A DNA stretch of 33,195 bases from assembly GCA_001873115.1 (NCBI GenBank), contig MNYK01000134.1, positions 1 to 33,195 of the forward strand, read 5' to 3'. Source of the stretch: Desulfobacterales bacterium CG2_30_60_27 (GTDB lineage: Bacteria; Desulfobacterota; Desulfobulbia; Desulfobulbales; CG2-30-60-27). Below are positions 22,759 through 31,998 of this stretch, piece by piece. The translations under genes were made by a program, and so were the position numbers. The notes beneath the pieces were generated by a model that saw only the letters and a program-made list of their open reading frames with translations, was not told where the DNA came from and did not search any database. Every line of letters starts with the position of its first letter. The stretch's first letter is position 1.

Positions 22759-24705
22759 ATGAAAACCTCCTCCACCAAGGGCCTGGCTCTCGCGTTTGTC
22801 TTCATCACCTCCATCATCGTCTTGCTGTGGATTGTTTCGCTGGTCTCCATGGAGAAAAGCGCCAAGGCCATTGCCAACGTCCTGGCGATAAGCCAGTTCG
22901 TCCGGCAGGCCAAGGAAGGCACCCTGAACCTCGCCCTGGCCGGCCAACTGCCCAGGGATATTCAGGCCAGCGCCGGCGACCTGGCCCCCCTGCGGGAGAA
23001 GATGAACACCCTGCGGGAGGCTTTCGCCGTCATCAAGGACCAAATCAGCCAACGATCCCTGGGCTCCGAGGCCGAGCAACGCCTGGTTGCCGATTTCCTC
23101 CGCACCGGGGAAGAGTACTACCTCGCCCTGGCACGCTTTTTCCCCATCAAGGAGCAGTTGGCCGTCTTCGCCACCGTCTACAAGGGAGAAAACAGTACGT
23201 TGGCGGATGTGCTGAGCGAGCGGGAGTTGGACCACGTCCGCTATGTGCGGGCCTTGCGCCGCTCGGTGGAACGGAAAACCCTGCTGGTCGGCACCCTGGA
23301 TTACCGGGACTGCGGCTTTTATCAATGGTACACCGACCATCTGCCGCAAGACGAAGACATCGCCGCGATCATCCGCGACGAGATGGATCCGCTGCACCAG
23401 CACCTGCACACCATTGCTGCCCGGGTGGCGGCGTTGCTCGCCGACCGGCAGTATGACAGGGCGCACGTCATGCTCGGCCAGGCCGACGATGAGCAGGTGC
23501 GCCTGGGCAATTATTTTTCCGGCCTGCGCAGTCTGGCGCGTGAGAAACAGGACGCGGTCCAGCATGAATTTTCCCGGCAGCTTGAGGCCCAGCGCGACAT
23601 CTATGCCGAGGCGGTTCAGGCCGCCAACCTGCTTGAGGCCCATCTGCTGGGCGATGACCTGGGGCCGGCCCTGGCGGACCTGACCGGCACCACCAGCAAA
23701 AACCGGGTACTCGTTTGGGTTTTATCCTTGCTGGGCACTATCATGTCCATCCTGGTCGCCTGGTTTACCTCCCGGAAGGTGCGGAGTCGCACCAGGAAAC
23801 TGGAGGAACTGACCGCGACGCTGCAGCAAACCCAGGACGCCATTGTCAAAAACCGCAATGAGTTGCAGTCTGCCTTTGACGCGGTATCCCTGCTTATCCA
23901 GGAGGTCGCCCACGACCAGCAATTCGATATCCGTTTCGCCAACCCGCACCTGGTGAAATGCTATGAGATCATGGACTGCCACCATGAATTATGCGTCTGT
24001 TTCGGCAAGGAGCCCATGCGCTGCTGGCAGATGGTGGGCACCTTCTGCGGGGGCGAGGTGCAAAACACTTTTGTCAAGAAGGTGGAACGCTGCATGGCCT
24101 GTAAGGTATTTCATCAGGCAACCGTTGGTGCTGACCCGCTTTTCCTGATCGGCGAGTATTTCAATAATATGATGGCCATGCTGGAGGCCAAGAACCGGGA
24201 GGTGGAGGAACTCTCCGTCACCGACCCGCTTACCGGCCTGTACAACCGCCGGGGCTTCCTGAACATGGGGGCGCGGCAGTTGGGCCTGTCGCAACGGAAC
24301 ACGGGCGAACTGCTGCTCCTCTACGCCGATCTCGACAACATGAAATGGATCAACGACACCCTGGGCCACGACATGGGTGACCTGGCCCTCAAGGAAACGG
24401 TCGATCTGCTGCGGCAAAGCTTCCGGCAGACCGACATCATCGGCCGCCTGGGCGGCGATGAATTCGCTGTGCTTTTTCTGTGCGAAGCCGCTGACCAACG
24501 GGAATGCGAGCAGGTCATTCTGGAACGCCTGCGGCAAAATATCGAGGCCTGCAATCGTAAGACAGGCCGCTGCTATGAAATTTCCATCAGTATCGGGGTG
24601 TCCTGGTTCGATCGTGAGTCTCCGGTGCCCATCGAAAAACTCTTGTCAGAGGCGGACCGGCTTATGTATGAGGAGAAAAACCGGAAAAAGGCCAACACGC
24701 ATTAA
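22759..24705 (+). CDS. Membrane diguanylate cyclase with two-CW cysteine domain
   Basis: This is expected to make cyclic-di-GMP. From the ATG at 22759 it is 648 residues: TM1 at about 8-30, a periplasmic helical sensor (about 31-315, without a recognisable family), and TM2 at about 316-335. A coiled-coil stretch follows (KLEELTATLQQTQDAI). Next is a cysteine-rich segment at 401-448, with KCYEIMDC, CVCFGKEPMRCWQMVGTFC and RCMACKVF, matching the two-CW type. Last is a GGDEF domain with GGDEF at 565-569 and an inhibitory-site RQTD at 556-559, five residues before it. All active-site motifs are intact, so it should be active and product-inhibited. The cysteine segment may sense redox state or bind metal. 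The ribosome site is weak and the start is not certain. Confidence 0.85.
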   Translation: MKTSSTKGLALAFVFITSIIVLLWIVSLVSMEKSAKAIANVLAISQFVRQAKEGTLNLALAGQLPRDIQASAGDLAPLREKMNTLREAFAVIKDQISQRSLGSEAEQRLVADFLRTGEEYYLALARFFPIKEQLAVFATVYKGENSTLADVLSERELDHVRYVRALRRSVERKTLLVGTLDYRDCGFYQWYTDHLPQDEDIAAIIRDEMDPLHQHLHTIAARVAALLADRQYDRAHVMLGQADDEQVRLGNYFSGLRSLAREKQDAVQHEFSRQLEAQRDIYAEAVQAANLLEAHLLGDDLGPALADLTGTTSKNRVLVWVLSLLGTIMSILVAWFTSRKVRSRTRKLEELTATLQQTQDAIVKNRNELQSAFDAVSLLIQEVAHDQQFDIRFANPHLVKCYEIMDCHHELCVCFGKEPMRCWQMVGTFCGGEVQNTFVKKVERCMACKVFHQATVGADPLFLIGEYFNNMMAMLEAKNREVEELSVTDPLTGLYNRRGFLNMGARQLGLSQRNTGELLLLYADLDNMKWINDTLGHDMGDLALKETVDLLRQSFRQTDIIGRLGGDEFAVLFLCEAADQRECEQVILERLRQNIEACNRKTGRCYEISISIGVSWFDRESPVPIEKLLSEADRLMYEEKNRKKANTH

Positions 24706-24721
24706 CGCTGCCTGCGCCTGT

Positions 24722-26443
24722 CTAATGGTATAGCGGCGGCAGTGGGTTATCCTTTGTCCTGGTTTCCCTGCTGTTCTTCCGAATCTTGTTGACCAACGCC
24801 AGTATACCCTGACCCTGCCAAGTCCCGGCCTGCTCCCCGTGGCCGTACAAGGTCTGGTCCAGTTCCTGGCAAAGCGCGGCCAGCCGTGGATCGGGGTAGA
24901 GCCTTTCGATATCGATCAGGGTGTGCCGTCTCTCCAAGGGCCAGCGGGCGGCGGCCCAGCCGATGATGGCCGAGCGGGCTGACAGCGGGTCGTTCGCCTG
25001 GCAGGCGCGGCGCAACAACTGCAAGGCCTCCTCTTCCTTCATGGCGACCGCCGGATTAGCGGGGCGCGGCGGCTGGCCGGCAGCGGCGAGGCGGCGGGCC
25101 CGCCACCAGAGGCAGGTGGTGGTGAGCCAGGCCAGGGCCAGCAGCAGAGTCAGGGCCATCCAGCCGGTCGGTCTGGCGGTTGGTGCCGGTGGCGGCGCAA
25201 CGGCTGGCGCGGTTGGCGGGGCTTGCAGCGGCGGCGCCGGCTCCGCTGGCCGGGCCGCGGCCGGCTCGGCGGCTGGCGCGCCGTGGACCGTAAGCCGCGT
25301 GGCGGGCAGCACCGCATACTGGACCTGCTGCTTGTCCTTGTCCCACCAGGGGATGCGGATCTCGGGCAGCTCCACGTTGCCAGGTTTGGTCGGCACCAAA
25401 GCCATGCTCTCCTGACGGCTGCCGGTGATGCCTTGCCCTGTGGGGTGATTGGCCACCTCGGCCTTGTTCTGGTAGAGCTTGATGGTGTCCATCTCCGGCA
25501 GTTGGATGGGCGGCAACTGGGCGCCGGGCAGCCCGTCGGCGACCATGGTGATGGTAAGGGTGGCGGAGTCGCCCACTTTTAACTCATCGGGCTTCTGGCT
25601 CCACTGGGCATCAAGGGAAAACTTGTCGGCCGGCAGCCATGCGGCGGTGGTCGGGTAATCCGCAGGTCTCTCCCGCACGGTAATCGTTTCACTATTGCTG
25701 CGCAGGGTGACGGGTTTGCCCCGGCTGCCGAAGGGGTCGAAGAAAGCGCCGGAGCGGTGCTGGCCCGCCACCTCCGCCTGCACGGTCATCGGAGGAATGG
25801 TAAGCTGGCCGCTCGTCTGCGGGAAGATGGCATAGCGCCGTTCGAACACCTTGCAGGACTGGCCGTTGATCATCTTGTCAAAGGTGGTATCCTCGAGTTT
25901 TTCCAGGATGGCGTTCTCCAGTTGCGGGTCAGCCGGATCCTGGATCTGGGCCGGCACGGCCCACAAGAGGCGCAGGGTGAAAATCACCTGGGACTGCACC
26001 CACACCTCGCGGTGATCCACCTCGGTTTCCAGAAAGAGCGGCTGGTCGTCGGCCCGGGGCCGTGAGGGCGCCTCCTGGCTGACCTCCACGCTCAGGGGGG
26101 CGGTAGCGTCCTTGCCCAGGGTAAGCGGTGGAATCTGCAAACGGCCGGCCCGTTTGGGGGACAGCACAAAACGCCATTGCACCGAGGCCGACATCTGGCC
26201 GTTGATGATCTGGGTGGAACTGCTCTGATTTTTGCTGATTACCGTAAAGTCCGGCTCCAGCGGGGCCAGGTCCGGCTCCGAGAAAAACGAACTGCCGTCC
26301 TTGCTGACGGTCAAAGTCAGGGTCTCGTCCAGGGCCAGGCGCTGGCGGTCGATTTTGGCGACCAGGGCAGCCTGGGCCACGGTGGCCAGGCAGAGGGTGG
26401 CGAAGAGGGCGGCCAACAGGAGGAAGGGGGCGTTACGTTGCAT
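24722..26443 (-). CDS. batD: BatD family protein
   Basis: The 573-residue protein has a signal peptide (FLLLAALFATLCLATVAQAA), Ig-like periplasmic repeats (VAKIDRQRLALDETLTLTVS, FTVISKNQSSSTQIINGQMS) and a Pro/Ala-rich linker (about 390-425). One membrane helix follows (WMALTLLLALAWLTTTCLWW), then a cytoplasmic tail. It is the last gene of the MoxR/Bat operon, three bases after batB/C. BatD proteins are linked to stress and oxygen tolerance in several bacteria, but the mechanism is not settled. It ends 16 bases from the convergent GGDEF gene. Confidence 0.85.
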   Translation of the reverse strand: MQRNAPFLLLAALFATLCLATVAQAALVAKIDRQRLALDETLTLTVSKDGSSFFSEPDLAPLEPDFTVISKNQSSSTQIINGQMSASVQWRFVLSPKRAGRLQIPPLTLGKDATAPLSVEVSQEAPSRPRADDQPLFLETEVDHREVWVQSQVIFTLRLLWAVPAQIQDPADPQLENAILEKLEDTTFDKMINGQSCKVFERRYAIFPQTSGQLTIPPMTVQAEVAGQHRSGAFFDPFGSRGKPVTLRSNSETITVRERPADYPTTAAWLPADKFSLDAQWSQKPDELKVGDSATLTITMVADGLPGAQLPPIQLPEMDTIKLYQNKAEVANHPTGQGITGSRQESMALVPTKPGNVELPEIRIPWWDKDKQQVQYAVLPATRLTVHGAPAAEPAAARPAEPAPPLQAPPTAPAVAPPPAPTARPTGWMALTLLLALAWLTTTCLWWRARRLAAAGQPPRPANPAVAMKEEEALQLLRRACQANDPLSARSAIIGWAAARWPLERRHTLIDIERLYPDPRLAALCQELDQTLYGHGEQAGTWQGQGILALVNKIRKNSRETRTKDNPLPPLYH

Positions 26444-26445
26444 GG

Positions 26446-28242
26446 TTACCAGATCTTGGTGGCTGGCCGGCGTTGCTGCTGGCGCTGGTTGTTACGGGAT
26501 TCATACTCGAATTTCCGGCGCAGCAGGCCGCCCGGGTCATCAGGGACCTGCCGCAGCCATTGTTCCAAGGCCTGCCGTTCTTCAGCGGACATCTTCTGCT
26601 CATCTGCCTCGGCCGTCTTTTGCTCTGTCTCCTTTGGGGCAGGCCTGGCGTCGGGTTGGCCGGACTGCCGCCGGTCCTGCTGGTCGCCCGGCCCGGGCTC
26701 CTGCTTGGCGGTCTCCTTGCCCTGATCCTGCGGCGGTTGCTCGGCAGCCTGGTTGTCCCGCCCTTGTTGTTGCTGAGCGTCTTGGCCTTGCTGACCCCGG
26801 GAGGCCTGATTCTGCTCCTGTCCTTGCTGCTGGTCCTGTTGTTGTTTCTCCTGACTTTGTTGTTGCTGCTTGTGCAGCAGCTTTTCCACCAACTCCTTGT
26901 TGAAGCGGGCGTCTTCCAGCTTGGGGTCGAGCTGCAGGGCCTGTTCGTAGGCCTTGATGGCCTCCGGCAGTTTACCCGCCTTGGCCAGGGCATTGCCCTC
27001 ATTATAGCGCGCCTCGGCCGAGGGCGCGTGGGCAAAGGCCGCGGCCGCCTCGGCATACTTGCCGGCCCGGTACTGGGCGGCGCCCTGCCAGGGCGGGGCG
27101 GTAAACAATGCGGCCGCCTTGCCCGGCTCGCCCTGGGCCATAACCCTGGCCCCCTGCTGGTCCCTGGTCAGCCACAAGTCCTGCCAGCTCATGGCCTGGG
27201 ACTCGCCGCTCCATAAGCCTAGAATCAAGACCAGCCCCAGCAGCCAGCCCCGCCGCCAGGCCAGGGCCGCCATGGGCAGGATGAGCAGGACCAGCCAGTG
27301 CCCCTGCTCCTGCCATTGGTCGAACTGCCGCTCCACCGGCTGCAAGCCCCCGGCCCCGGGCAGCCCTGCCTCGCCACCCAGCAGACAGGTGATGTCGTCG
27401 TCGCCCAGACTGATGTCGTGGTAGCGGCCGCCCGTGGCGGCGGCCAGTTCCCGCAGCACGGCCGGGTCCAGACGGGGCACGACGATTACCCCCTGGTCGT
27501 CCTGCAGGAAGCCGCCATCGTTTTTGGGGATAGGGCCGCCTGCCTCGGTGCCGACCCCCAGCACCGCGAGGCTGACGGTTTTATCGGCCAGCAGTTTGGT
27601 AATCTCGGCGATAGCGGCGGGCGTTACCTCATCGGTGATGAGCAGGATTCTGCCCCGGCTTAGTCCGGCGTTGGTCAACAGTTGCAGGGCCAGGGCCATT
27701 GCCTCCTGCACGTTGCTGCCAAAGCTCGGCATGATGGCGGGCGACAGGGCCGGGACCAGGGCGGCGATGGTCTTGCTGTCGTTGGTGAGGGGGCAGACGG
27801 TGTGGGCCTCGCCGGCATAGACCACCAGGGCCGTCGCGCCTTCCCTGCGGGCCTGCAGGATGTCCAGCAGCTTGTGTTGCGCCCGGGTCAGACGGTTGGG
27901 CGAGAGGTCCTGGGCGTACATCGACAAAGAGAGATCCTGGATAATGATCAGGGCATCCTCCTTGCGTTGCACCGGCTGGGGCAGCTTTTCCCATACCGGC
28001 CCGGCGAGAGCGAGGCAAGCCAGCAGCCAGGCCAGCAGCAGCAGGATGAAGGGCCAGCCCTGCCTCGAATTTTGCGTGCTTTCCAGCAGGTGGGGCAGCA
28101 GCAACTCGTCGATGGCCTGGCGCCAGCCGCTGGCCTGGCCATGCCGGCGCCAGAGGGCCGCGGCCAACAGGCCGGCCGGCGGCAGGGCCAGCAGCCAGAG
28201 GGGCCGGAGGAAGTGGAAGTTGCTCGGGAGGTGCGCCATCAT
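26446..28242 (-). CDS. batB: BatB-BatC fusion: VWA protein with TPR and Gln-rich tail
   Basis: The 598-residue protein combines BatB and BatC. Two N-terminal membrane helices (about 14-30 and 63-82) precede a von Willebrand A domain with MIDAS motif DLSLS (103-107). Another hydrophobic pair lies at about 310-345. TPR units follow (RYNEGNALAKAGKLPEAIKA, YEQALQLDPK), then a long Gln-rich low-complexity segment (KQQQQSQEKQQQDQQQGQ) and a basic tail. It starts on ATGATG overlapping the BatA stop. A VWA domain with an intact MIDAS suggests metal-dependent protein binding. The fusion of BatB and BatC is common outside Bacteroidetes. Confidence 0.88.
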   Translation of the reverse strand: MMAHLPSNFHFLRPLWLLALPPAGLLAAALWRRHGQASGWRQAIDELLLPHLLESTQNSRQGWPFILLLLAWLLACLALAGPVWEKLPQPVQRKEDALIIIQDLSLSMYAQDLSPNRLTRAQHKLLDILQARREGATALVVYAGEAHTVCPLTNDSKTIAALVPALSPAIMPSFGSNVQEAMALALQLLTNAGLSRGRILLITDEVTPAAIAEITKLLADKTVSLAVLGVGTEAGGPIPKNDGGFLQDDQGVIVVPRLDPAVLRELAAATGGRYHDISLGDDDITCLLGGEAGLPGAGGLQPVERQFDQWQEQGHWLVLLILPMAALAWRRGWLLGLVLILGLWSGESQAMSWQDLWLTRDQQGARVMAQGEPGKAAALFTAPPWQGAAQYRAGKYAEAAAAFAHAPSAEARYNEGNALAKAGKLPEAIKAYEQALQLDPKLEDARFNKELVEKLLHKQQQQSQEKQQQDQQQGQEQNQASRGQQGQDAQQQQGRDNQAAEQPPQDQGKETAKQEPGPGDQQDRRQSGQPDARPAPKETEQKTAEADEQKMSAEERQALEQWLRQVPDDPGGLLRRKFEYESRNNQRQQQRRPATKIW

Positions 28243-29234
28243 TTACCCAGGCCTCGCATGGGTTTTGCGTGGAGTCCGGCCAGCCCCAGGCTGACGAGCA
28301 GCGCCCCGGCCAGGGGCCAATGGCATAACGCCCTGGTCGGCCGAAAGGTTTCATCCTCCTGGGGCACTGGTTCCAACTGGTCGATGAGCTGATAAACCTT
28401 TTCCAGCTCCGTCGGGTTTCTGGCCCGGAAATACTGGCCGCCGGTCAGCTTGGCGATTTCCTGCAAGGTCGCCTCGTCCAGGTCGGCGGAGGGGTTCACC
28501 CGGCGGTTGCCGAAGAAGGTGCGGATCGTCATCTCGTCGGCGCCCACTCCGATGGTATGGATGCGGACCTCGGTCTGGGCGGCCAGCTTGGCGGCCTGCA
28601 GCGGTTCGACGTTGCCGGCGGTGTTGTTGCCGTCGGTGAGCAGGACCAGGACGCGGCTGTTTGCCGGCCGTTCCTTGAGGTGTTTGACCGCCAGGCCAAT
28701 GGCGTCGCCGATCGCGGTCTTCTTGCCGGCAAAACCTGTCTGGGTTTCGGCGAGCAGGGTTTTCACCGTGGGCCGGTCAAAGGTAAGCGGCGCCTGGATA
28801 TAGGGCTCGGTGCCAAAGAGCAGCAGGCCGACCCGATCGCCCTGGCGGCGGTCGATGAACTCGTTGACCACCTTTTTGACCAGGTCGATGCGCGCCACCG
28901 GGCTGCCATGCAGCAGCATGTCCGGGGTGTCCATGCTGCCGGAGATATCGACCCCGAGCATGAGGTCGCGGCCGCTGGCCGGCAGGGCCACGGCCTCGCC
29001 CACCCATTGCGGCCGGCTGGCCGCCAGCAATAACAGTACCCAGATCAGCCCGAGCAGCAGCCTGGTGGCCAGGCGACCACCGGCCCTGGCGGGGTGGCGG
29101 TCACCCCCCTGCACCTCCTTAAAAAAGGGCACGAACAGGGCCGCATCCAGGCGGGTCGCCCTGGGCATGGCCCAATAAACCAGCAAGGGCAAGGGGAGCA
29201 GCAGCCCGATCCAGGGCCAGGTGAAACTCAGCAT
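28239..29234 (-). CDS. batA: BatA-like VWA domain membrane protein
   Basis: A 331-residue protein with N-terminal membrane helices (about 5-22 and 58-72), a VWA domain with intact MIDAS motif DISGS (96-100), and a C-terminal helix (ALCHWPLAGALLVSLGLAGL). VLLLTDGNNTAGN and TIGVGADE are further VWA features. It overlaps the DUF4381 gene by seven bases upstream and batB by four bases downstream, so translation is coupled. BatA and BatB usually act together in the membrane. Confidence 0.9.
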   Translation of the reverse strand: MLSFTWPWIGLLLPLPLLVYWAMPRATRLDAALFVPFFKEVQGGDRHPARAGGRLATRLLLGLIWVLLLLAASRPQWVGEAVALPASGRDLMLGVDISGSMDTPDMLLHGSPVARIDLVKKVVNEFIDRRQGDRVGLLLFGTEPYIQAPLTFDRPTVKTLLAETQTGFAGKKTAIGDAIGLAVKHLKERPANSRVLVLLTDGNNTAGNVEPLQAAKLAAQTEVRIHTIGVGADEMTIRTFFGNRRVNPSADLDEATLQEIAKLTGGQYFRARNPTELEKVYQLIDQLEPVPQEDETFRPTRALCHWPLAGALLVSLGLAGLHAKPMRGLGK

Positions 29235-29698
29235 GGCCGGTGCCCCTTGATCCAGGTTTTGACTACCTCGCAGACCTGGGCCGGGTCAACCGCCAAGTCC
29301 GGCTGGTAAAGGGCCGTCCCCAGCACCTGGCCCGGGCCCTGGCTGAATTGGCTGGTCTTGCCGGTGCGATCCAGGAATTCCAGCCAGGCCGCCCCGGTGA
29401 GCCGCGCCACCGCCGGCCGACCGTAGCTCTCTATGGCCACCCGCCGCAGCAGACTGGCGATCTCCGGCACCAGCAGGCGAGCTTCATCCTGGCTGGCGGT
29501 CAACCGGGCCAGGGCCTGGAGGGCGATCTTTTTATAGCGGCACCGTCGGGCTGATCGCCACCACCAGCAGGCGCCAAATCCCAGGGCCAGGCCCAGGATA
29601 GCCAGCCCCCACCAGCCCGGGGCCGGCGGCCACCAGCTTATGGGGGCGGGCAGATGCAGATCGCGTAACCCGGCCAGGGGATCGACAGGGGCGTTCAT
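29228..29698 (-). CDS. DUF4381 membrane protein
   Basis: The 156-residue protein has the DUF4381 signature LRDLHLPAPISWWPPAPGWW at its start, then one membrane helix (LAILGLALGFGACWWW) and a cytoplasmic domain with VAIESYGRPAVARLTGAAWL. It sits in its usual place between the DUF58 and VWA genes of MoxR operons, overlapping both. Its function is unknown beyond that context. Confidence 0.88.
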   Translation of the reverse strand: MNAPVDPLAGLRDLHLPAPISWWPPAPGWWGLAILGLALGFGACWWWRSARRCRYKKIALQALARLTASQDEARLLVPEIASLLRRVAIESYGRPAVARLTGAAWLEFLDRTGKTSQFSQGPGQVLGTALYQPDLAVDPAQVCEVVKTWIKGHRPC

Positions 29699-30633
29699 TT
29701 CCTTCTACCCAGCAGGTTGCGGAAATAATAGAGCGGCGCATCCACGGTCGACACCTGGAGCAGCGGGATGCCCATCGACCCCAGGCGCTCCTTGAGCAGG
29801 GCGGTTTTGCTGGCGAAATTTTGTTGGAAGCGGCGGCGCATGGCCTGGTCGCCGGTCAAAAGCAAAGAGCGGTCGCGGCCGTCGGTGATACTGTAGGCGC
29901 CGGCCGGCGGCAGTTGCTGTTCCAGCGGGTCGTAGACCTGGATGGCCGAGATGTCGTTGTGCCGGCTGAGCTGAAAGAGGTGCTTTTCGCCCGCCGCGCC
30001 AAAGCCCTGGAAGTCGCTGATCAGAAAAAGGTTGGAGCCCGGCCGGGTGATGCGCCGCAACTCCTCCAGTGCCCGGTTGAGGCCGGTGGCGTCCGGGACT
30101 GGCTGCCGGCGCAGGAGTCGGTTGAAACGATGGATGTTGCTCAACAACTCAAGCACGGTGCGGGTCTGGCGCTTGGGCCGTACCTCGACATGATCCGTAT
30201 CGTTGCAGACCAGGCCGCCGACCCGGTCGTTGCCCTGCAGGGCAGCCCAGGCCAGCAGGGCGGCGATGTGGGCCGCGGTCACTGACTTGCAGCAGGTGCG
30301 GCTGCCGAAGAACATGGACAACCCCTGATCGACCAGGAGCAGCACTGGCCGTTCGCGTTCCTCGCGGAAGAGCTTGGTGTGGGGTTTGCCGGTGCGGGCC
30401 GTCACCCGCCAGTCGATACTCCTGATGTCGTCGCCCGCCTGGTGGAGGCGGACCTCTTCAAACTCGATGCCCCGGCCGCGAAAGCGGGTCTGGTGCGGGC
30501 CGACCAGCAGGCTGAAGGCCTGGCGCTGCCTACGGAGTTTGAGGTCGCGGGCGCCATGACGCAGGCGGATAAGTTCGGGCAGGTCGCTGTAGGCGCCACG
30601 GGGCGGGGCGGCCAGGGGGGCGGGGGCGCTCAT
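29695..30633 (-). CDS. DUF58 domain protein
   Basis: The 312-residue protein has the DUF58 core GRGIEFEEVRLHQAGDDIRS, then IDWRVTARTGKPHTKLF, and a degenerate VWA-like region (VLLLVDQGLSMFFG). It is almost certainly cytoplasmic and is the regular partner of MoxR ATPases. It begins one base after the MoxR stop, and its stop overlaps the start of the DUF4381 gene (ATGA). Confidence 0.9.
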   Translation of the reverse strand: MSAPAPLAAPPRGAYSDLPELIRLRHGARDLKLRRQRQAFSLLVGPHQTRFRGRGIEFEEVRLHQAGDDIRSIDWRVTARTGKPHTKLFREERERPVLLLVDQGLSMFFGSRTCCKSVTAAHIAALLAWAALQGNDRVGGLVCNDTDHVEVRPKRQTRTVLELLSNIHRFNRLLRRQPVPDATGLNRALEELRRITRPGSNLFLISDFQGFGAAGEKHLFQLSRHNDISAIQVYDPLEQQLPPAGAYSITDGRDRSLLLTGDQAMRRRFQQNFASKTALLKERLGSMGIPLLQVSTVDAPLYYFRNLLGRRK

Positions 30634-30634
30634 T

Positions 30635-31594
<960 letters not shown>

Positions 31595-31668
31595 GCGCGG
31601 CCTCCGAATTCGCAGGCCGCTATAGTGCTACAATTCGGCTGGATTTGCAAGACCTGCGGCAGAGTGGG

Positions 31669-31756
31669 GTGGACGAAGTGGACTTTGTGGACAGAGTGGA
31701 CCCATGACTTTGTCTGACGTGTCCACCAAGTCCACCAAGTCCACTACGTTCACCAC
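31669..31756. repeat. Inverted arrays of GTGGAC / GTCCAC 9-bp units upstream of moxR
   Basis: Four units begin GTGGAC (31669, 31678, 31687, 31696), then after 16 bases three units begin GTCCAC (31721, 31730, 31739) and one begins GTTCAC (31748). The two arrays are reverse complements and could form one long hairpin. It separates the decayed response regulator from moxR. The same 9-bp unit occurs inside hsdR and hybD. Confidence 0.8.
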
Positions 31757-31767
31757 CCCGTCCGCCC

Positions 31768-31998
31768 TCACTCCGCCGCCTCCCCTCCATAAGCCTCCCG
31801 GTAAACGATCTTGATCTTCTCCACCAGCACGTCAAACTCGATGGGTTTCAGGCAGTAGTCGTTGGCGCCGTACTCCAGGCTGCGCAGGCCGGTCTGGATG
31901 GAGGCGTAGCCGCGGCGGGTCAGGCGTTTGGCGGTGTTTTCCAGAAAATCGATTTCGTCGTCAACCAGCAGGATGTGGATCGGGGTCTTCATGTGCAT
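31768..31998 (-). pseudogene. Response regulator receiver domain with internal deletion
   Basis: The 76-residue frame starts like a normal receiver (ILLVDDEIDFLENTAKRLTR, D13-D14-E15) and ends like one (GANDYCLKPIEF). The middle runs RRGY directly into ASIQTGLRSLEYG. In intact receivers about 50 residues lie between, including the phosphorylated Asp and the following Thr/Ser. The deletion keeps the frame, so a peptide could be made, but it cannot be phosphorylated as usual. It overlaps the end of the PEP-synthase-like remnant by 38 bases, as expected of a former two-gene operon. Confidence 0.82.

Noticed and set aside
31669-31756. A CRISPR array
   Set aside because: The repeat unit is 9 bases with three variable positions and no spacers. 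The two arrays are inverted relative to each other.
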